From: Leeuwenhoekiella aestuarii
GTDB lineage: Bacteria > Bacteroidota > Bacteroidia > Flavobacteriales > Flavobacteriaceae
Assembly (NCBI RefSeq): GCF_004104055.1
Contig: NZ_QOVJ01000009.1
Span: forward strand, 1-64,000
DNA length: 64,000 nucleotides
Reading direction: 5' to 3'
The position numbers and the translations under genes are program-made. Positions 54,103-63,211 of this stretch are shown one piece after another. The notes under the pieces were generated by a model that was given only the letters and a program-made list of their open reading frames with translations, was not told where the DNA came from and ran no database searches. The number at the start of each line of letters is the position of its first letter. Position 1 is the stretch's first letter.

Positions 54103-55503
54103 ATGAATACAAAGTATATAGATCTTATAGATCAATCTTTCTATTTTCCTCAAGAGGAATTCAAACTTGAGGACAATCAATTAAAGTTTCATGATATAGA
54201 CTTGATGGCTCTTGTAGAGCAGTATGGCGCTCCATTGAAATTCAGTTATTTGCCTAAAATTTCTGAAAACATCAATCGAGCCAAAGGCTGGTTTGCTGAT
54301 GCTGTCAAAAAGCACAATTATAAGGGTTCTTATAATTATTGCTATTGTACAAAAAGTTCGCATTTTAAGCATGTACTTGATGAGGCTCTAAAAAATGATA
54401 TTCATATAGAAACATCTTCTGCTTTTGATATCAATATTGTAAATAAGTTGAAAGAAAATGGTAAGATCACAGATGAGACATTTGTGATTTGTAATGGTTT
54501 TAAAAGGGACCAATACATTAAGAATATTACTAATCTTATTAATGATGGGCAAAAGAACTGTATTCCTATCATTGATAATTATGAAGAAATCAACTTGCTT
54601 ACTGAAGGTATTAAAGGTGATTTTAAAATAGGTATTCGTATTGCTTCTGAAGAAGAACCTAAGTTTGAGTTTTATACATCAAGGTTGGGTATAGGATATA
54701 AGAATATTGTTCCTTTTTATGAAGACCAGATTAAGAATAACGACCAGTTAGAGCTTAAAATGCTTCATTTTTTTATCAATACCGGGATTCGTGACAACGC
54801 TTACTACTGGAATGAGATGAATAAATGTCTTAAAGTCTATATTAGATTGAAAAAGATTTGTCCCTCACTAGATAGTCTAAACATTGGCGGAGGCTTTCCT
54901 ATTAAAAATTCGTTGGCTTTTGATTACGACTATGCTTATATGGTAGACGAGATCATCAATCAAATCAAGATTACATGCGATGAGGCTGAAGTGCCTGTAC
55001 CTAATATTTTCACAGAATTTGGAAGTTTTACAGTAGGAGAGAGTGGCGGTGCCATTTATGAAGTGCTGTATCAAAAACAACAAAACGATCGCGAAAAGTG
55101 GAATATGATAAATTCATCATTTATTACCACTTTGCCAGATACCTGGGCGATTAGCAAGCGCTTTATTATGCTGCCGGTAAACCGATGGGATGAAGAATAT
55201 GAGCGCGTTCTGCTAGGAGGTCTAACTTGTGATAGTGATGATTACTATAATAGTGAGCAGCACAGTAACGCGATTTACTTACCCAGATATAAAAAAGATA
55301 AACCACTATTCATCGGGTTTTTTAATACCGGTGCTTATCAAGAAACCATAGGAGGCTATGGCGGTCTGCAACACTGTTTAATCCCTCAGCCTAAACATAT
55401 TCTGATAGATAGGGATGAAAATGGTAACTTAACAACCCGTATATTTAATGAACAACAAAAAGCAGAACAATTGCTTAAGATTTTAGGTTATGAGTACAAC
55501 TAA
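54103..55503 (+). CDS. speA: Biosynthetic arginine decarboxylase, PLP fold III
   Basis: Converts arginine to agmatine and CO2, first step of the agmatine route to putrescine. Start at 54103 (MNTKYIDLIDQSFYFPQEEF) is preferred to an in-frame ATG at 54052, whose extra 17 residues look random. Fold-III features are the PLP lysine in NYCYCTKSSHFKHV, the glycine-rich LNIGGGFPIKNS and the C-terminal FNTGAYQETIGGYGG. The 466 residues match the short Bacteroidota form rather than the 650-residue E. coli SpeA. It overlaps speB by 14 bases, so the two are translationally coupled. Confidence 0.88.
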   Translation: MNTKYIDLIDQSFYFPQEEFKLEDNQLKFHDIDLMALVEQYGAPLKFSYLPKISENINRAKGWFADAVKKHNYKGSYNYCYCTKSSHFKHVLDEALKNDIHIETSSAFDINIVNKLKENGKITDETFVICNGFKRDQYIKNITNLINDGQKNCIPIIDNYEEINLLTEGIKGDFKIGIRIASEEEPKFEFYTSRLGIGYKNIVPFYEDQIKNNDQLELKMLHFFINTGIRDNAYYWNEMNKCLKVYIRLKKICPSLDSLNIGGGFPIKNSLAFDYDYAYMVDEIINQIKITCDEAEVPVPNIFTEFGSFTVGESGGAIYEVLYQKQQNDREKWNMINSSFITTLPDTWAISKRFIMLPVNRWDEEYERVLLGGLTCDSDDYYNSEQHSNAIYLPRYKKDKPLFIGFFNTGAYQETIGGYGGLQHCLIPQPKHILIDRDENGNLTTRIFNEQQKAEQLLKILGYEYN

Positions 55504-56434
55504 AAATTATGCTGGCATCCCTGATGAGTTTGCCAAACTGGAAACTTCAAAAATTGTATTAATCCCGGTGCCTTATGATGGGACTAGTACTTGGGGTAAA
55601 GGTGCAGACAAAGGGCCGCAGGCTTTTTTAGACGCATCAGAAAATATGGAGACTTACGATATTGAGACTGATACTGAAGTTTATCAGCAGGGTATTTATC
55701 TCGCTCCTGCAATAACTGAAGCTAGTTCTCCAGAAGCAATGGTTCAAGAAGTTCATAAAACAACTAAAGACTTTATTAAACGTAACAAGTTTGTTACGCT
55801 ATTTGGCGGTGAACATTCGGTGTCAATAGGAGCCATACGTGCTTTTAATGAGCTTTACGATAATCTTACGGTATTACAAATAGACGCGCATACAGATTTG
55901 CGTCAGGAATATATGGGCAGCAAATGCAACCACGCCTGTGCGATGTATGAAGCTAGTCAGACAACAAATCTAATTCAGGTAGGCATACGCAGTATGGATG
56001 CTCTTGAGAAAACCGTAATGGATGAGGATAAAGTATTTTTCGCTCACGAAATGGTACAGGATGAGTACTGGGCAGATACGGTTATAGATTTATGTACAGA
56101 TCACGTTTTTGTAACATTTGATCTTGATGCATTAGACCCTTCTATTATGCCATCAACAGGAACTCCTGAGCCGGGCGGTTTATTTTGGTATGAAACTATG
56201 GATTTCTTAAAGCGTCTTTTTGCTGAAAAGAATGTGGTAGGTTTTGATATTATGGAACTTTGCCCTAGCGAGCACGATAAATCTTCAGACTTTTTAGCAG
56301 CTAAACTTTACTATAAAATGTTGAGCTACAAATTTGAAGGAGAAGATATAGAAGATAATTATGATAATACTTACGTAGCTAAACCCTCTAAAGGCGGCGT
56401 AAATAAATTTGACTTAAATGACGATGAAGACTAA
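55490..56434 (+). CDS. speB: Agmatinase (ureohydrolase family)
   Basis: Hydrolyses agmatine to putrescine and urea with a binuclear manganese centre. The metal ligands are all visible: GGEHSVS, DAHTDLR with DAHxD, and FDLDALDPS; ST-GTPEPGG is the substrate loop. At 314 residues it has normal family length, ending in an acidic tail. It overlaps the preceding arginine decarboxylase by 14 bases and the following deoxyhypusine-synthase-like gene by 17 bases, forming a tight three-gene polyamine operon. Confidence 0.93.
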   Translation: MSTTKNYAGIPDEFAKLETSKIVLIPVPYDGTSTWGKGADKGPQAFLDASENMETYDIETDTEVYQQGIYLAPAITEASSPEAMVQEVHKTTKDFIKRNKFVTLFGGEHSVSIGAIRAFNELYDNLTVLQIDAHTDLRQEYMGSKCNHACAMYEASQTTNLIQVGIRSMDALEKTVMDEDKVFFAHEMVQDEYWADTVIDLCTDHVFVTFDLDALDPSIMPSTGTPEPGGLFWYETMDFLKRLFAEKNVVGFDIMELCPSEHDKSSDFLAAKLYYKMLSYKFEGEDIEDNYDNTYVAKPSKGGVNKFDLNDDED

Positions 56435-57398
56435 GGGAGCAATCTCTCAATTTATAGAAAAATATTATTTGCATTTCAATGCAGCTTCGGTTGTAGATGC
56501 TGCAAAAGGTTATGAAGCGCAGCTCGAGAATGGTGCAAAAATGCTAGTTTCTCTTGCCGGAGCTATGAGTACCGCAGAGTTGGGTAAAATTTTTGCGGAA
56601 ATGATCCGTCAGGATAAGGTTCAGATTATTTCTTGTACCGGTGCAAACCTGGAGGAAGATATTATGAATCTTGTAGCGCATTCGCATTACAAGCGTGTTC
56701 CTAACTATAGAGATTTAACTCCACAGGAAGAATGGGATCTTTTAGAAAAAGGTCTTAATCGAGTTACTGATACTTGTATTCCTGAGGAGGAAGCTTTCCG
56801 CAGATTGCAACAACATATTTTCAAAATCTGGAAAGATGCTGACGATGCCGGTGAGCGCTATTTACCGCACGAGTTTATGTATAAAATGTTGTTGAGTGGT
56901 GTGCTTGAAGAATACTACGAGATTGATTTAAAAGACTCATGGATGTATGCCGCAGCTGAAAAAAATCTGCCTATTATCTGCCCGGGTTGGGAAGATAGTA
57001 CTATGGGGAATATCTTTGCTTCTTATGTGCTAAAGGGAGAGCTTAAAGCTTCAACAATGAAGTCGGGTATTGAGTATATGACCTTTTTAGCAGATTGGTA
57101 TACCAATAATTCTGAAAACGGAATTGGTTTCTTTCAAATAGGTGGTGGTATTGCCGGGGATTTCCCAATTTGTGTAGTGCCTATGTTGTATCAGGATATG
57201 GAACGTGAAGACACACCATTCTGGAGCTATTTTTGTCAGATATCAGATTCTACAACCAGTTACGGTTCGTATTCAGGAGCTGTTCCTAACGAGAAAATTA
57301 CCTGGGGTAAACTGGATATCAATACCCCTAAATTTATTATCGAGAGCGATGCGACCATTGTAGCTCCTCTTATTTTTGCATATTTATTAGATATGTGA
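56418..57398 (+). CDS. Deoxyhypusine-synthase-family protein, likely homospermidine synthase
   Basis: NAD-dependent aminobutyl transferase family. In eukaryotes the enzyme modifies eIF5A, a protein bacteria lack. The active-site lysine corresponds to Lys298 in KITWGKLDINTP, matching the WGK motif of human DHS; other landmarks are LVSLAGAMSTAELGK, ISCTGANLEED and IGGGIAGDFPI. At 326 residues it is complete. ATG 56418 is used; ATG 56424 is equally possible. Coupling to speA and speB implies putrescine as substrate. Because plant homospermidine synthase arose from this family and flavobacteria are known for homospermidine, that activity is the best inference. Confidence 0.85.
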   Translation: MTMKTKGAISQFIEKYYLHFNAASVVDAAKGYEAQLENGAKMLVSLAGAMSTAELGKIFAEMIRQDKVQIISCTGANLEEDIMNLVAHSHYKRVPNYRDLTPQEEWDLLEKGLNRVTDTCIPEEEAFRRLQQHIFKIWKDADDAGERYLPHEFMYKMLLSGVLEEYYEIDLKDSWMYAAAEKNLPIICPGWEDSTMGNIFASYVLKGELKASTMKSGIEYMTFLADWYTNNSENGIGFFQIGGGIAGDFPICVVPMLYQDMEREDTPFWSYFCQISDSTTSYGSYSGAVPNEKITWGKLDINTPKFIIESDATIVAPLIFAYLLDM

Positions 57399-57416
57399 AA
57401 TAGTTAGATATTAAAT

Positions 57417-57456
57417 AAAAAGGCCTCCTGAAGTTGAAATTCAGGAGGCCTTTTTT
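57417..57456. terminator. Strong bidirectional terminator
   Basis: AGGCCTCCTGAA (57421-57432) and TTCAGGAGGCCT (57440-57451) form a perfect 12-pair stem with a seven-base loop, flanked by four A on the left and six T on the right. It lies between the polyamine operon and the convergent GH20 gene and can serve both. Confidence 0.94.
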
Positions 57457-57478
57457 ATGAGTCATATTTTCAATATGA

Positions 57479-59104
57479 CTAAAGATTTAGACTTTTATTT
57501 TTTAAAGTCTTGGGCTTTTCGCTTTCAGTCTTCCATTCAATCAAAGGGGAAGGATAATAGTTCACATTCATCTTCTCTAAGAACGGAGCTTGGTTGCCCA
57601 GACGAACTTTATAATTTTCCCAATCTCTGTTTTCTGGTTGTGACCAGTTCAATTCAGCAAAACCTATAGCTCTAGGGAACGCTAAATATTCAAGTTCGGT
57701 AATAGTGCTAATAGTTTCAGACCATAGAGGCGCCTCAATACCCAATATATTTTCCTGAGGTATATTTTTATAAGATTCCGGCTTCCAAATGTAGGCTGTA
57801 TCTACTGGTACATAACCGGCCCAATTCAGGCCATATTCAGACTCAAGATCATATTTCATATCCAGATAGGCTTTGTTAGCAGGAGACATAATTATCCTTA
57901 GGTTTTTGGCTACGGCTATTTTTGCATTGTCTGTACTTGACCAAAACTGAGCAACAGATGTAGTATCAATATCTGCCGTAACAATTTCATCCCAACCAAT
58001 CATAATTTTGTCGTAGCGCTGAACAAGCTTTTCAACTTTATTTACAAAATAGATATAATCGTTCTTTTTGGTTACGTGACTTTCATCACCACCTATGTGA
58101 AAATAAGGTCCGGGTGTTATTGCCGAGATCTCTCGTACAACATCATCTATAAATGTATAAACTGTATCCTTATGCGTGTCAAACGTGCTGAAACCTACGT
58201 GTGTACCTCGGTATATTTTCGGAGTTTTTCCGTTTCCATTCAAAATAGGATAAGCCACCGAAGCTGCATTGGTATGACCAGGCATATCAACTTCGGGAAT
58301 TATGGTGATGTGGTTTTGGGCAGCGTACTCAACAATAATTTTATAATCTTCTTGTGTGTAAAAGTCGCCGGGCTCGCTACCTACTTCTGTAACTCCGCTT
58401 ATCTCCGTAAGTTTGGGCCATGATTTTATTTCAATTCGCCATCCCTGATCATCTGTCAGGTGTAGATGCAAAATATTGTACTTATAGTAAGCCAGAAGAT
58501 CAATATATTTTTTGACTTCTTCAACATTAAAAAAATGACGTGCAACATCTAGCATTGCGCCGCGATAAGCAAATAAAGGACTGTCATTTATACTTCCTGA
58601 AGGAATGGGCCATACTGGATAATCTATGATAGAATCACTTGCTTTTGCGGGGACAAGTTGGCGCAAAGTCTGTATCCCTCTAAAGGCTGCTGTAGCACTT
58701 GCAGCACTTAAAACAATAGAGTCTTTATTTATCTTTAAAAAATAAGACTCTTGATTTATTTTAGATAAACTATCTGAATGATGAATATAGATGACACTTT
58801 CCTGATTCGTGAACTCTGTATTTACAGGGACTCTCAACTGTGTCAGGTCTTTTAGTTTGTCAGCTAAAAACAAGGCAACATTATTAAAACCTGATGAATC
58901 TGGGGCTGTGTGTATAGTAGTAAATTGATCTAATGGGAAAGCGCTGTATGTGGCTTTTGTAGTTGAAGGCTTTGGGATGAGGTCTGCCTGAGTTAGATCG
59001 GTTTTAGGAAGGTTTAAATGCCGGGGTTCTTTTTCGGGCTTACAAGAAAAAAATAGCATTGCAATACAGCTGAATGCTATAGCTGAAGATCTAAAATAAT
59101 GCAT
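57479..59104 (-). CDS. GH20 beta-N-acetylhexosaminidase lipoprotein
   Basis: Second hexosaminidase of the window. Signal ends AMLFFSC (Cys21), making it a lipoprotein. The GH20 N-terminal domain (about residues 35-165) precedes the barrel with YRGAMLDVARHF, LHLHLTDDQGWRI and the catalytic pair in HIGGDESHVTKK (Asp340-Glu341). At 541 residues it lacks the C-terminal chitobiase module that the first GH20 (7559-9436) has. It is monocistronic with a strong terminator downstream. Unlike the first, it is not linked to other glycosidases, so it may serve chitin-oligomer or peptidoglycan turnover; this is inference. Confidence 0.91.
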   Translation of the reverse strand: MHYFRSSAIAFSCIAMLFFSCKPEKEPRHLNLPKTDLTQADLIPKPSTTKATYSAFPLDQFTTIHTAPDSSGFNNVALFLADKLKDLTQLRVPVNTEFTNQESVIYIHHSDSLSKINQESYFLKINKDSIVLSAASATAAFRGIQTLRQLVPAKASDSIIDYPVWPIPSGSINDSPLFAYRGAMLDVARHFFNVEEVKKYIDLLAYYKYNILHLHLTDDQGWRIEIKSWPKLTEISGVTEVGSEPGDFYTQEDYKIIVEYAAQNHITIIPEVDMPGHTNAASVAYPILNGNGKTPKIYRGTHVGFSTFDTHKDTVYTFIDDVVREISAITPGPYFHIGGDESHVTKKNDYIYFVNKVEKLVQRYDKIMIGWDEIVTADIDTTSVAQFWSSTDNAKIAVAKNLRIIMSPANKAYLDMKYDLESEYGLNWAGYVPVDTAYIWKPESYKNIPQENILGIEAPLWSETISTITELEYLAFPRAIGFAELNWSQPENRDWENYKVRLGNQAPFLEKMNVNYYPSPLIEWKTESEKPKTLKNKSLNL

Positions 59105-59287
59105 TAAATAGTTATATTAAAATTGGAAGTTTGACTGCTATACCTGGCTTTCTAGTTAAAAGTATCTTGCAAATTACGCTATCAGAAATTATAAAAAGAA
59201 AAAGCGCTTTGTAAATTAGAGGACGCATTTAAAGTTTTGTAATTAACAAAAACAGGTAATCTTTAGATTTGCTTTAGAAGTATTGCT

Positions 59288-59295
59288 TATTTTCG
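59288..59295 (+). promoter_or_regulatory. Candidate -7 element for the glycosyltransferase operon
   Basis: TATTTTCG differs from TAnnTTTG by one base and lies 17 bases before the chosen ATG at 59313. A TTG occurs at 59269-59271, closer than the normal -33 spacing. Confidence 0.35.
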
Positions 59296-59312
59296 CAAAC
59301 TTATTTATTAGT

Positions 59313-60032
59313 ATGTCTTACACGTTAACGGTAGTCGTTCCTGTTTATAATGAAGAAGATAATCTACTTCGGGTAGAGCAGGTTTTTAATGACTATTTTA
59401 AAATAGCTGCGGTACCTACTCAGGTGCTTTTTGTAAATGATGGTTCTAAAGATAAAAGTCAAGAGCTTATAGAAATCATTTGTGCTCGCAGTAAAGGATT
59501 TGAGTTTATATCTTTTGCAAAAAACTGCGGATTAAGCGCAGCGATTAAAGCTGGCTTCGATTATACTAAAACTTCTTTGGTGGGTTATATTGACAGTGAC
59601 CTGCAGACTACTCCAGAAGATTTCAACGTTCTGTATCCTTATATTAAAGATTATGATCTGGTAACCGGTCATCGGGCTGATCGTAAGGATTCTTTTGTGA
59701 AAAATATGTCGAGCACCATTGCAAATAAAATTCGTCGTGCTTTTACAAATGATGGGATGGACGATACGGGTTGTCCTCTAAAAATTATAAAGACCGATTA
59801 TGCCCAGCGAATTCCGATGTTCAGAGGCTTACACCGCTTTTTACCGGCTATGATTATGCTTCAGAATGGGAAAACCGTACAGGTTCCTATTCGTCATTTT
59901 CCACGTATTGCAGGTACCGCAAAGTTTGGTTTGTGGAACCGACTTCTAGGTCCTTTGATGGACTGTTTTGCATATCTGTGGATGAAGAACAAATACATTA
60001 ATTACGAAGTAGCCAAAAAATCAGATGCATAG
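59313..60032 (+). CDS. GT2 glycosyltransferase, dolichol/undecaprenyl-phosphate sugar type
   Basis: Cytoplasm-facing GT2 enzyme that likely loads a sugar onto a polyprenyl phosphate. The start at 59313 (MSYTLTVVVPVYNEEDNL) is preferred to TTG/ATG candidates at 59283 that would overlap the promoter element. Motifs are VVPVYNEEDNL, FVNDGSKDKS and the metal-binding YIDSDLQTTPED. At 240 residues it is the short DPM1-like form without strong C-terminal membrane helices. It overlaps the next gene by 8 bases and, with the ArnT-like gene beyond, forms a three-gene envelope glycosylation operon in which it would make the lipid-linked donor. Confidence 0.88.
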   Translation: MSYTLTVVVPVYNEEDNLLRVEQVFNDYFKIAAVPTQVLFVNDGSKDKSQELIEIICARSKGFEFISFAKNCGLSAAIKAGFDYTKTSLVGYIDSDLQTTPEDFNVLYPYIKDYDLVTGHRADRKDSFVKNMSSTIANKIRRAFTNDGMDDTGCPLKIIKTDYAQRIPMFRGLHRFLPAMIMLQNGKTVQVPIRHFPRIAGTAKFGLWNRLLGPLMDCFAYLWMKNKYINYEVAKKSDA

Positions 60033-60654
60033 CCCCATTTGGATATATGCAATTGGTTTTTTCGCGCAGTTAATGTTTAGCGGGCGCTTGATTATTCAAT
60101 GGTTTTTATCTGAAAAACAAAAACGGGTACTCACTCCTTCAACCTTTTGGTGGTTGAGCCTCGGAGCTTCTTTCTTACTTTTTGTCTACGGGTATTTACG
60201 GGATGATTTCGCTATTATGCTAGGCCAAACCTTAACTTATTTTATTTATATCAGAAACCTGCAACTACAGGGGCAGTGGATTAAATCACCTAAAATCCTT
60301 CGCTGGTTTTTATTTATTTTTCCAATTCTGCTGGTAATTTATGGCTACAACAATGGGCATTATGATATTGATAAATTATTTAGAAATGAAAATATTCCCT
60401 TATGGCTGTTGCTTTTGGGGAGCATTGCCCAAGTGATTTTTACCTTGCGATTTATCTATCAGTGGATTTATTCTGAAAGGAAGAAAAAATCAAGTTTACC
60501 TTTAGGATTCTGGCTGTTGAGCCTCGTAGGTGGACTCCTTATTCTGACTTATGCTATTTTACGCAGAGATCCGGTACTTTTTGTGGGGCATCTTATGGGT
60601 GTTTTTATCTACTACCGAAATATGAAACTTTCAATAGGTATTGATAAAGAATGA
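60025..60654 (+). CDS. Membrane protein with two tandem LAB_N domains
   Basis: Six-helix membrane protein of 209 residues made of two related halves, each matching the lipid-A-biosynthesis N-terminal (LAB_N) domain. The first half reads FFAQLMFSGRLIIQWFLSEK then FAIMLGQTLTYFIYIRNLQL; the second IAQVIFTLRFIYQWIYSERK then PVLFVGHLMGVFIYYRNMKL. Internal duplication is plain by eye. LAB_N proteins often accompany DPM-like and ArnT-like transferases and may flip or present polyprenyl-phosphate sugars. It overlaps the genes on both sides (8 and 4 bases). Confidence 0.87.
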   Translation: MHSPIWIYAIGFFAQLMFSGRLIIQWFLSEKQKRVLTPSTFWWLSLGASFLLFVYGYLRDDFAIMLGQTLTYFIYIRNLQLQGQWIKSPKILRWFLFIFPILLVIYGYNNGHYDIDKLFRNENIPLWLLLLGSIAQVIFTLRFIYQWIYSERKKKSSLPLGFWLLSLVGGLLILTYAILRRDPVLFVGHLMGVFIYYRNMKLSIGIDKE

Positions 60655-62291
60655 GTATTGACGAAAAATATTATCCGTTAATCATTCTGGCAGTTTGCGT
60701 ATTGCTGTTTTTTCCACATCTCGATGTGCTATACGCTAACATTATGGAAGCGCGTAACTTCATCACAGCACGCGAAATGTTGCATTACGATAATTGGGTG
60801 TTTACCACAATGAACGGGGAAGCCCGTTATGAAAAACCACCGTTACCAACCTGGTTGGCGGCCTTTTCAGGTGCGATTTTTGGCATCAGCAAACTTTGGG
60901 CTCTGCGATTGCCTTCTGCAATTATTACCACGGTAATGGCCCTTTTTAGTTTTTGGCTTTCGCGAAAACGCCTCAGTTTGTCTGCTAAACAGAGTTTATA
61001 TACGGCGCTCATTCTTGCGACTTCCTTTTATGTGATTTTCGCAGGGCGAAATGGCACCTGGGATATTTTTGCCCACTCCTTTATGCTGGGTGGTATTTAT
61101 TTTTTATTCCAGTTTTTTACCGAAAGCAAGCAGAAGTATAGAAACGCTTCCCTTGCCGGATTGTTTATAGGTCTGTCTTTTATGAGCAAAGGTCCTGTAA
61201 GCCATTTTGCGTTGCTTTCGCCCTTTTTGATTGCCTACGCCTGGGTATACAAATTCAGGAGTTTTAAGAGCAGAATAGCGCCATTTATGGGACTGCTGGT
61301 TATCGCTTTGGCGCTTAGTTCCTGGTGGGCACTGGCTATTTATTTTGGAGACGGAGAAACAGCACAGGCAATAGCCGATAAAGAGTCTGCGGCGTGGGCC
61401 AATCACAATACGCGTCCTTTTTATTATTACTGGAGCTTTTTTACGCAAAGCGGAATCTGGACGGTTCCGGCATTTGTTGCGCTTTTGTATCCCTATTTAA
61501 AATCACGGGTTACGCATTTAAAGGCGTATCGCTTCAGTTTGATTTGGACACTGGCCGCGGTTGTCTTGCTTTCCTGTATTCCGGAGAAAAAGTCCAGGTA
61601 TTTGTTACCGGTACTTATTCCGCTTGCGCTCAATACCTCGTTCTATATTGAATATCTTGTACGTAGCTTTAAAAACCTGAGTGATAAGCGCGAAACCATA
61701 CCTGTTTATTTTTATTTTGGACTTATAGCTGTCATCTGCGTTCTTGCAGGCCCTGCACTTTTATATCTGTTTATTAATAATTTTCGAAGTACAGACTGGC
61801 TCTGGTACGGTTTATTTCAACTAGCTGCGATTGCTTTTGCTTTTGTAATTATAAAGAGTTTAAGATCTAAAATTATTGAACCGGCATTTTTTGTGGTAAT
61901 CGGTTTTTCTTGTGCTATTATTCTTTTTGTGTTTCCGCTGGTAAGACTCACCTATACCAATCAGGATTTTAGAGAAATCGCACCAATAATTTCAGACTAT
62001 GAGGCTGCCGGTAAACCCATCTATCTACTTGAAAATAGTTCGCCGGAATTAATTTGGGATTTTGGTCAACGCGTCCCTACCTTGATTTCGAGAGATTCTA
62101 AAGAGTTGCCAGATGCAGAATTTTTTTATGTTATTATCGAGCAGGATCGTATTGACAGACTAAAGGAAGAACTCCCGGAATACAAGCTGGAGCAAATAGA
62201 TTGCTATGACGGCAACATTACATCAAAAGCAGACCGCAACTACAAAACCCGGCGTATAGGTTGTATTTATAAAGCCCAACTAAAAGATTAA
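60651..62291 (+). CDS. ArnT/PMT-like membrane glycosyltransferase
   Basis: GT-C-fold transferase of 546 residues with about 12 membrane helices. The N-terminal EARNFITAREMLHYDNWVFT and GEARYEKPPLPTWLAA correspond to the periplasmic first loop of ArnT-like enzymes, with the conserved catalytic acidic residues and KPP-TW motif; EKKSRYLLPVLIPLAL is a further family landmark. A soluble C-terminal domain follows from about residue 450. It would transfer a sugar from polyprenyl phosphate to lipid A or another acceptor in the periplasm. Third gene of its operon; its TAA shares a TTAA with the PorP stop. Confidence 0.88.
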   Translation: MSIDEKYYPLIILAVCVLLFFPHLDVLYANIMEARNFITAREMLHYDNWVFTTMNGEARYEKPPLPTWLAAFSGAIFGISKLWALRLPSAIITTVMALFSFWLSRKRLSLSAKQSLYTALILATSFYVIFAGRNGTWDIFAHSFMLGGIYFLFQFFTESKQKYRNASLAGLFIGLSFMSKGPVSHFALLSPFLIAYAWVYKFRSFKSRIAPFMGLLVIALALSSWWALAIYFGDGETAQAIADKESAAWANHNTRPFYYYWSFFTQSGIWTVPAFVALLYPYLKSRVTHLKAYRFSLIWTLAAVVLLSCIPEKKSRYLLPVLIPLALNTSFYIEYLVRSFKNLSDKRETIPVYFYFGLIAVICVLAGPALLYLFINNFRSTDWLWYGLFQLAAIAFAFVIIKSLRSKIIEPAFFVVIGFSCAIILFVFPLVRLTYTNQDFREIAPIISDYEAAGKPIYLLENSSPELIWDFGQRVPTLISRDSKELPDAEFFYVIIEQDRIDRLKEELPEYKLEQIDCYDGNITSKADRNYKTRRIGCIYKAQLKD

Positions 62292-63211
62292 CGACTATAT
62301 CCTTCCCCTAACCGTACGCTTAGCACGAGTCCGTGAGTAGCGGGTAGGGGAGACTCCCGAAGCGGCATCGTATAATTATAAACAAACCTGAGATTGTTGA
62401 ATAAATAGACACCCGCAAGCACATTTACTGCAGAAGAGGTGCGATAGCCCCCGCCAAACTCCACCAAATTTTTATAATTAAAAATCGTATTAATATCAAT
62501 GGATAACGGTGCGCCGGTTTCATACCGAAGCAAAAAATTGGGTTTGATTTCAAGTTCATCAAAAACCCCGGTATAGATGCGATAACCGGCATAAGCGTAT
62601 GCGGCAGTGTTGATCTCGATGGAGTCGTCAGGAGCTAAGCTGTTGCCTAACAGATTCGGTACAGAAAGGCCGGCATAAAGCTGGTTTCTGTTAAACAAGA
62701 TACCCATGCCTACAGTAGGTACGGTACCTTTTATATCTTGCTGAAAATTAGGATCATCAGTTATGCCTAATTCGGTGAGGTTTTCGGTGTAATTGAAAAT
62801 TCCGGCAGTAATGCCAAACGAGAAAATATTGGGATTGTAATTATGATAGCGGGGTGCCTGCGCCTGCTGCCCAAAATAGAGTTTGTAAGCATAAGACACA
62901 AACGCACTGTTGATTGAGGTTACCCCAATTTGGTCGCTTAAAAAACCGCCGCCCAAACCTACATTCTCATTGTCTAAAGTAAGATTTAGAGTAGCATTAA
63001 ATGTTGCCGGTGCCCCGTCAAAGCCGCTATAGCTGTTTTGGTTAGATAGAGTAAATTCGCTGTTGTTGTAATATCCCGCGTGCGCCGGATTGAGAATGAT
63101 CGTATTGTAATTGTATTCTGAAAAAACCGGCTGCTGTTGAGCAAGACTGTGTGTAGGCCAAAAAGGAGCAAGCAGAAGAATTGCCACAAAGGTTAGGGTA
63201 TTTATTTTCAT
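62288..63211 (-). CDS. PorP/SprF-family type IX secretion membrane protein
   Basis: Outer-membrane barrel protein of the PorP/SprF family, which anchors or helps secrete T9SS cargo in gliding Bacteroidota. A signal peptide ends HSLAQQ, directly followed by the family opening QPVFSEYNYNTIILNPAHAGYYNN. Later landmarks are VGLGGGFLSDQIGVTSINS and FGITAGIFNYTENL. At 307 residues it has family length. It overlaps by 4 bases the gene upstream, which ends in a T9SS type B sorting domain; cargo followed by its own PorP/SprF is the standard arrangement, as with SprB and SprF. Confidence 0.94.
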   Translation of the reverse strand: MKINTLTFVAILLLAPFWPTHSLAQQQPVFSEYNYNTIILNPAHAGYYNNSEFTLSNQNSYSGFDGAPATFNATLNLTLDNENVGLGGGFLSDQIGVTSINSAFVSYAYKLYFGQQAQAPRYHNYNPNIFSFGITAGIFNYTENLTELGITDDPNFQQDIKGTVPTVGMGILFNRNQLYAGLSVPNLLGNSLAPDDSIEINTAAYAYAGYRIYTGVFDELEIKPNFLLRYETGAPLSIDINTIFNYKNLVEFGGGYRTSSAVNVLAGVYLFNNLRFVYNYTMPLRESPLPATHGLVLSVRLGEGYSR

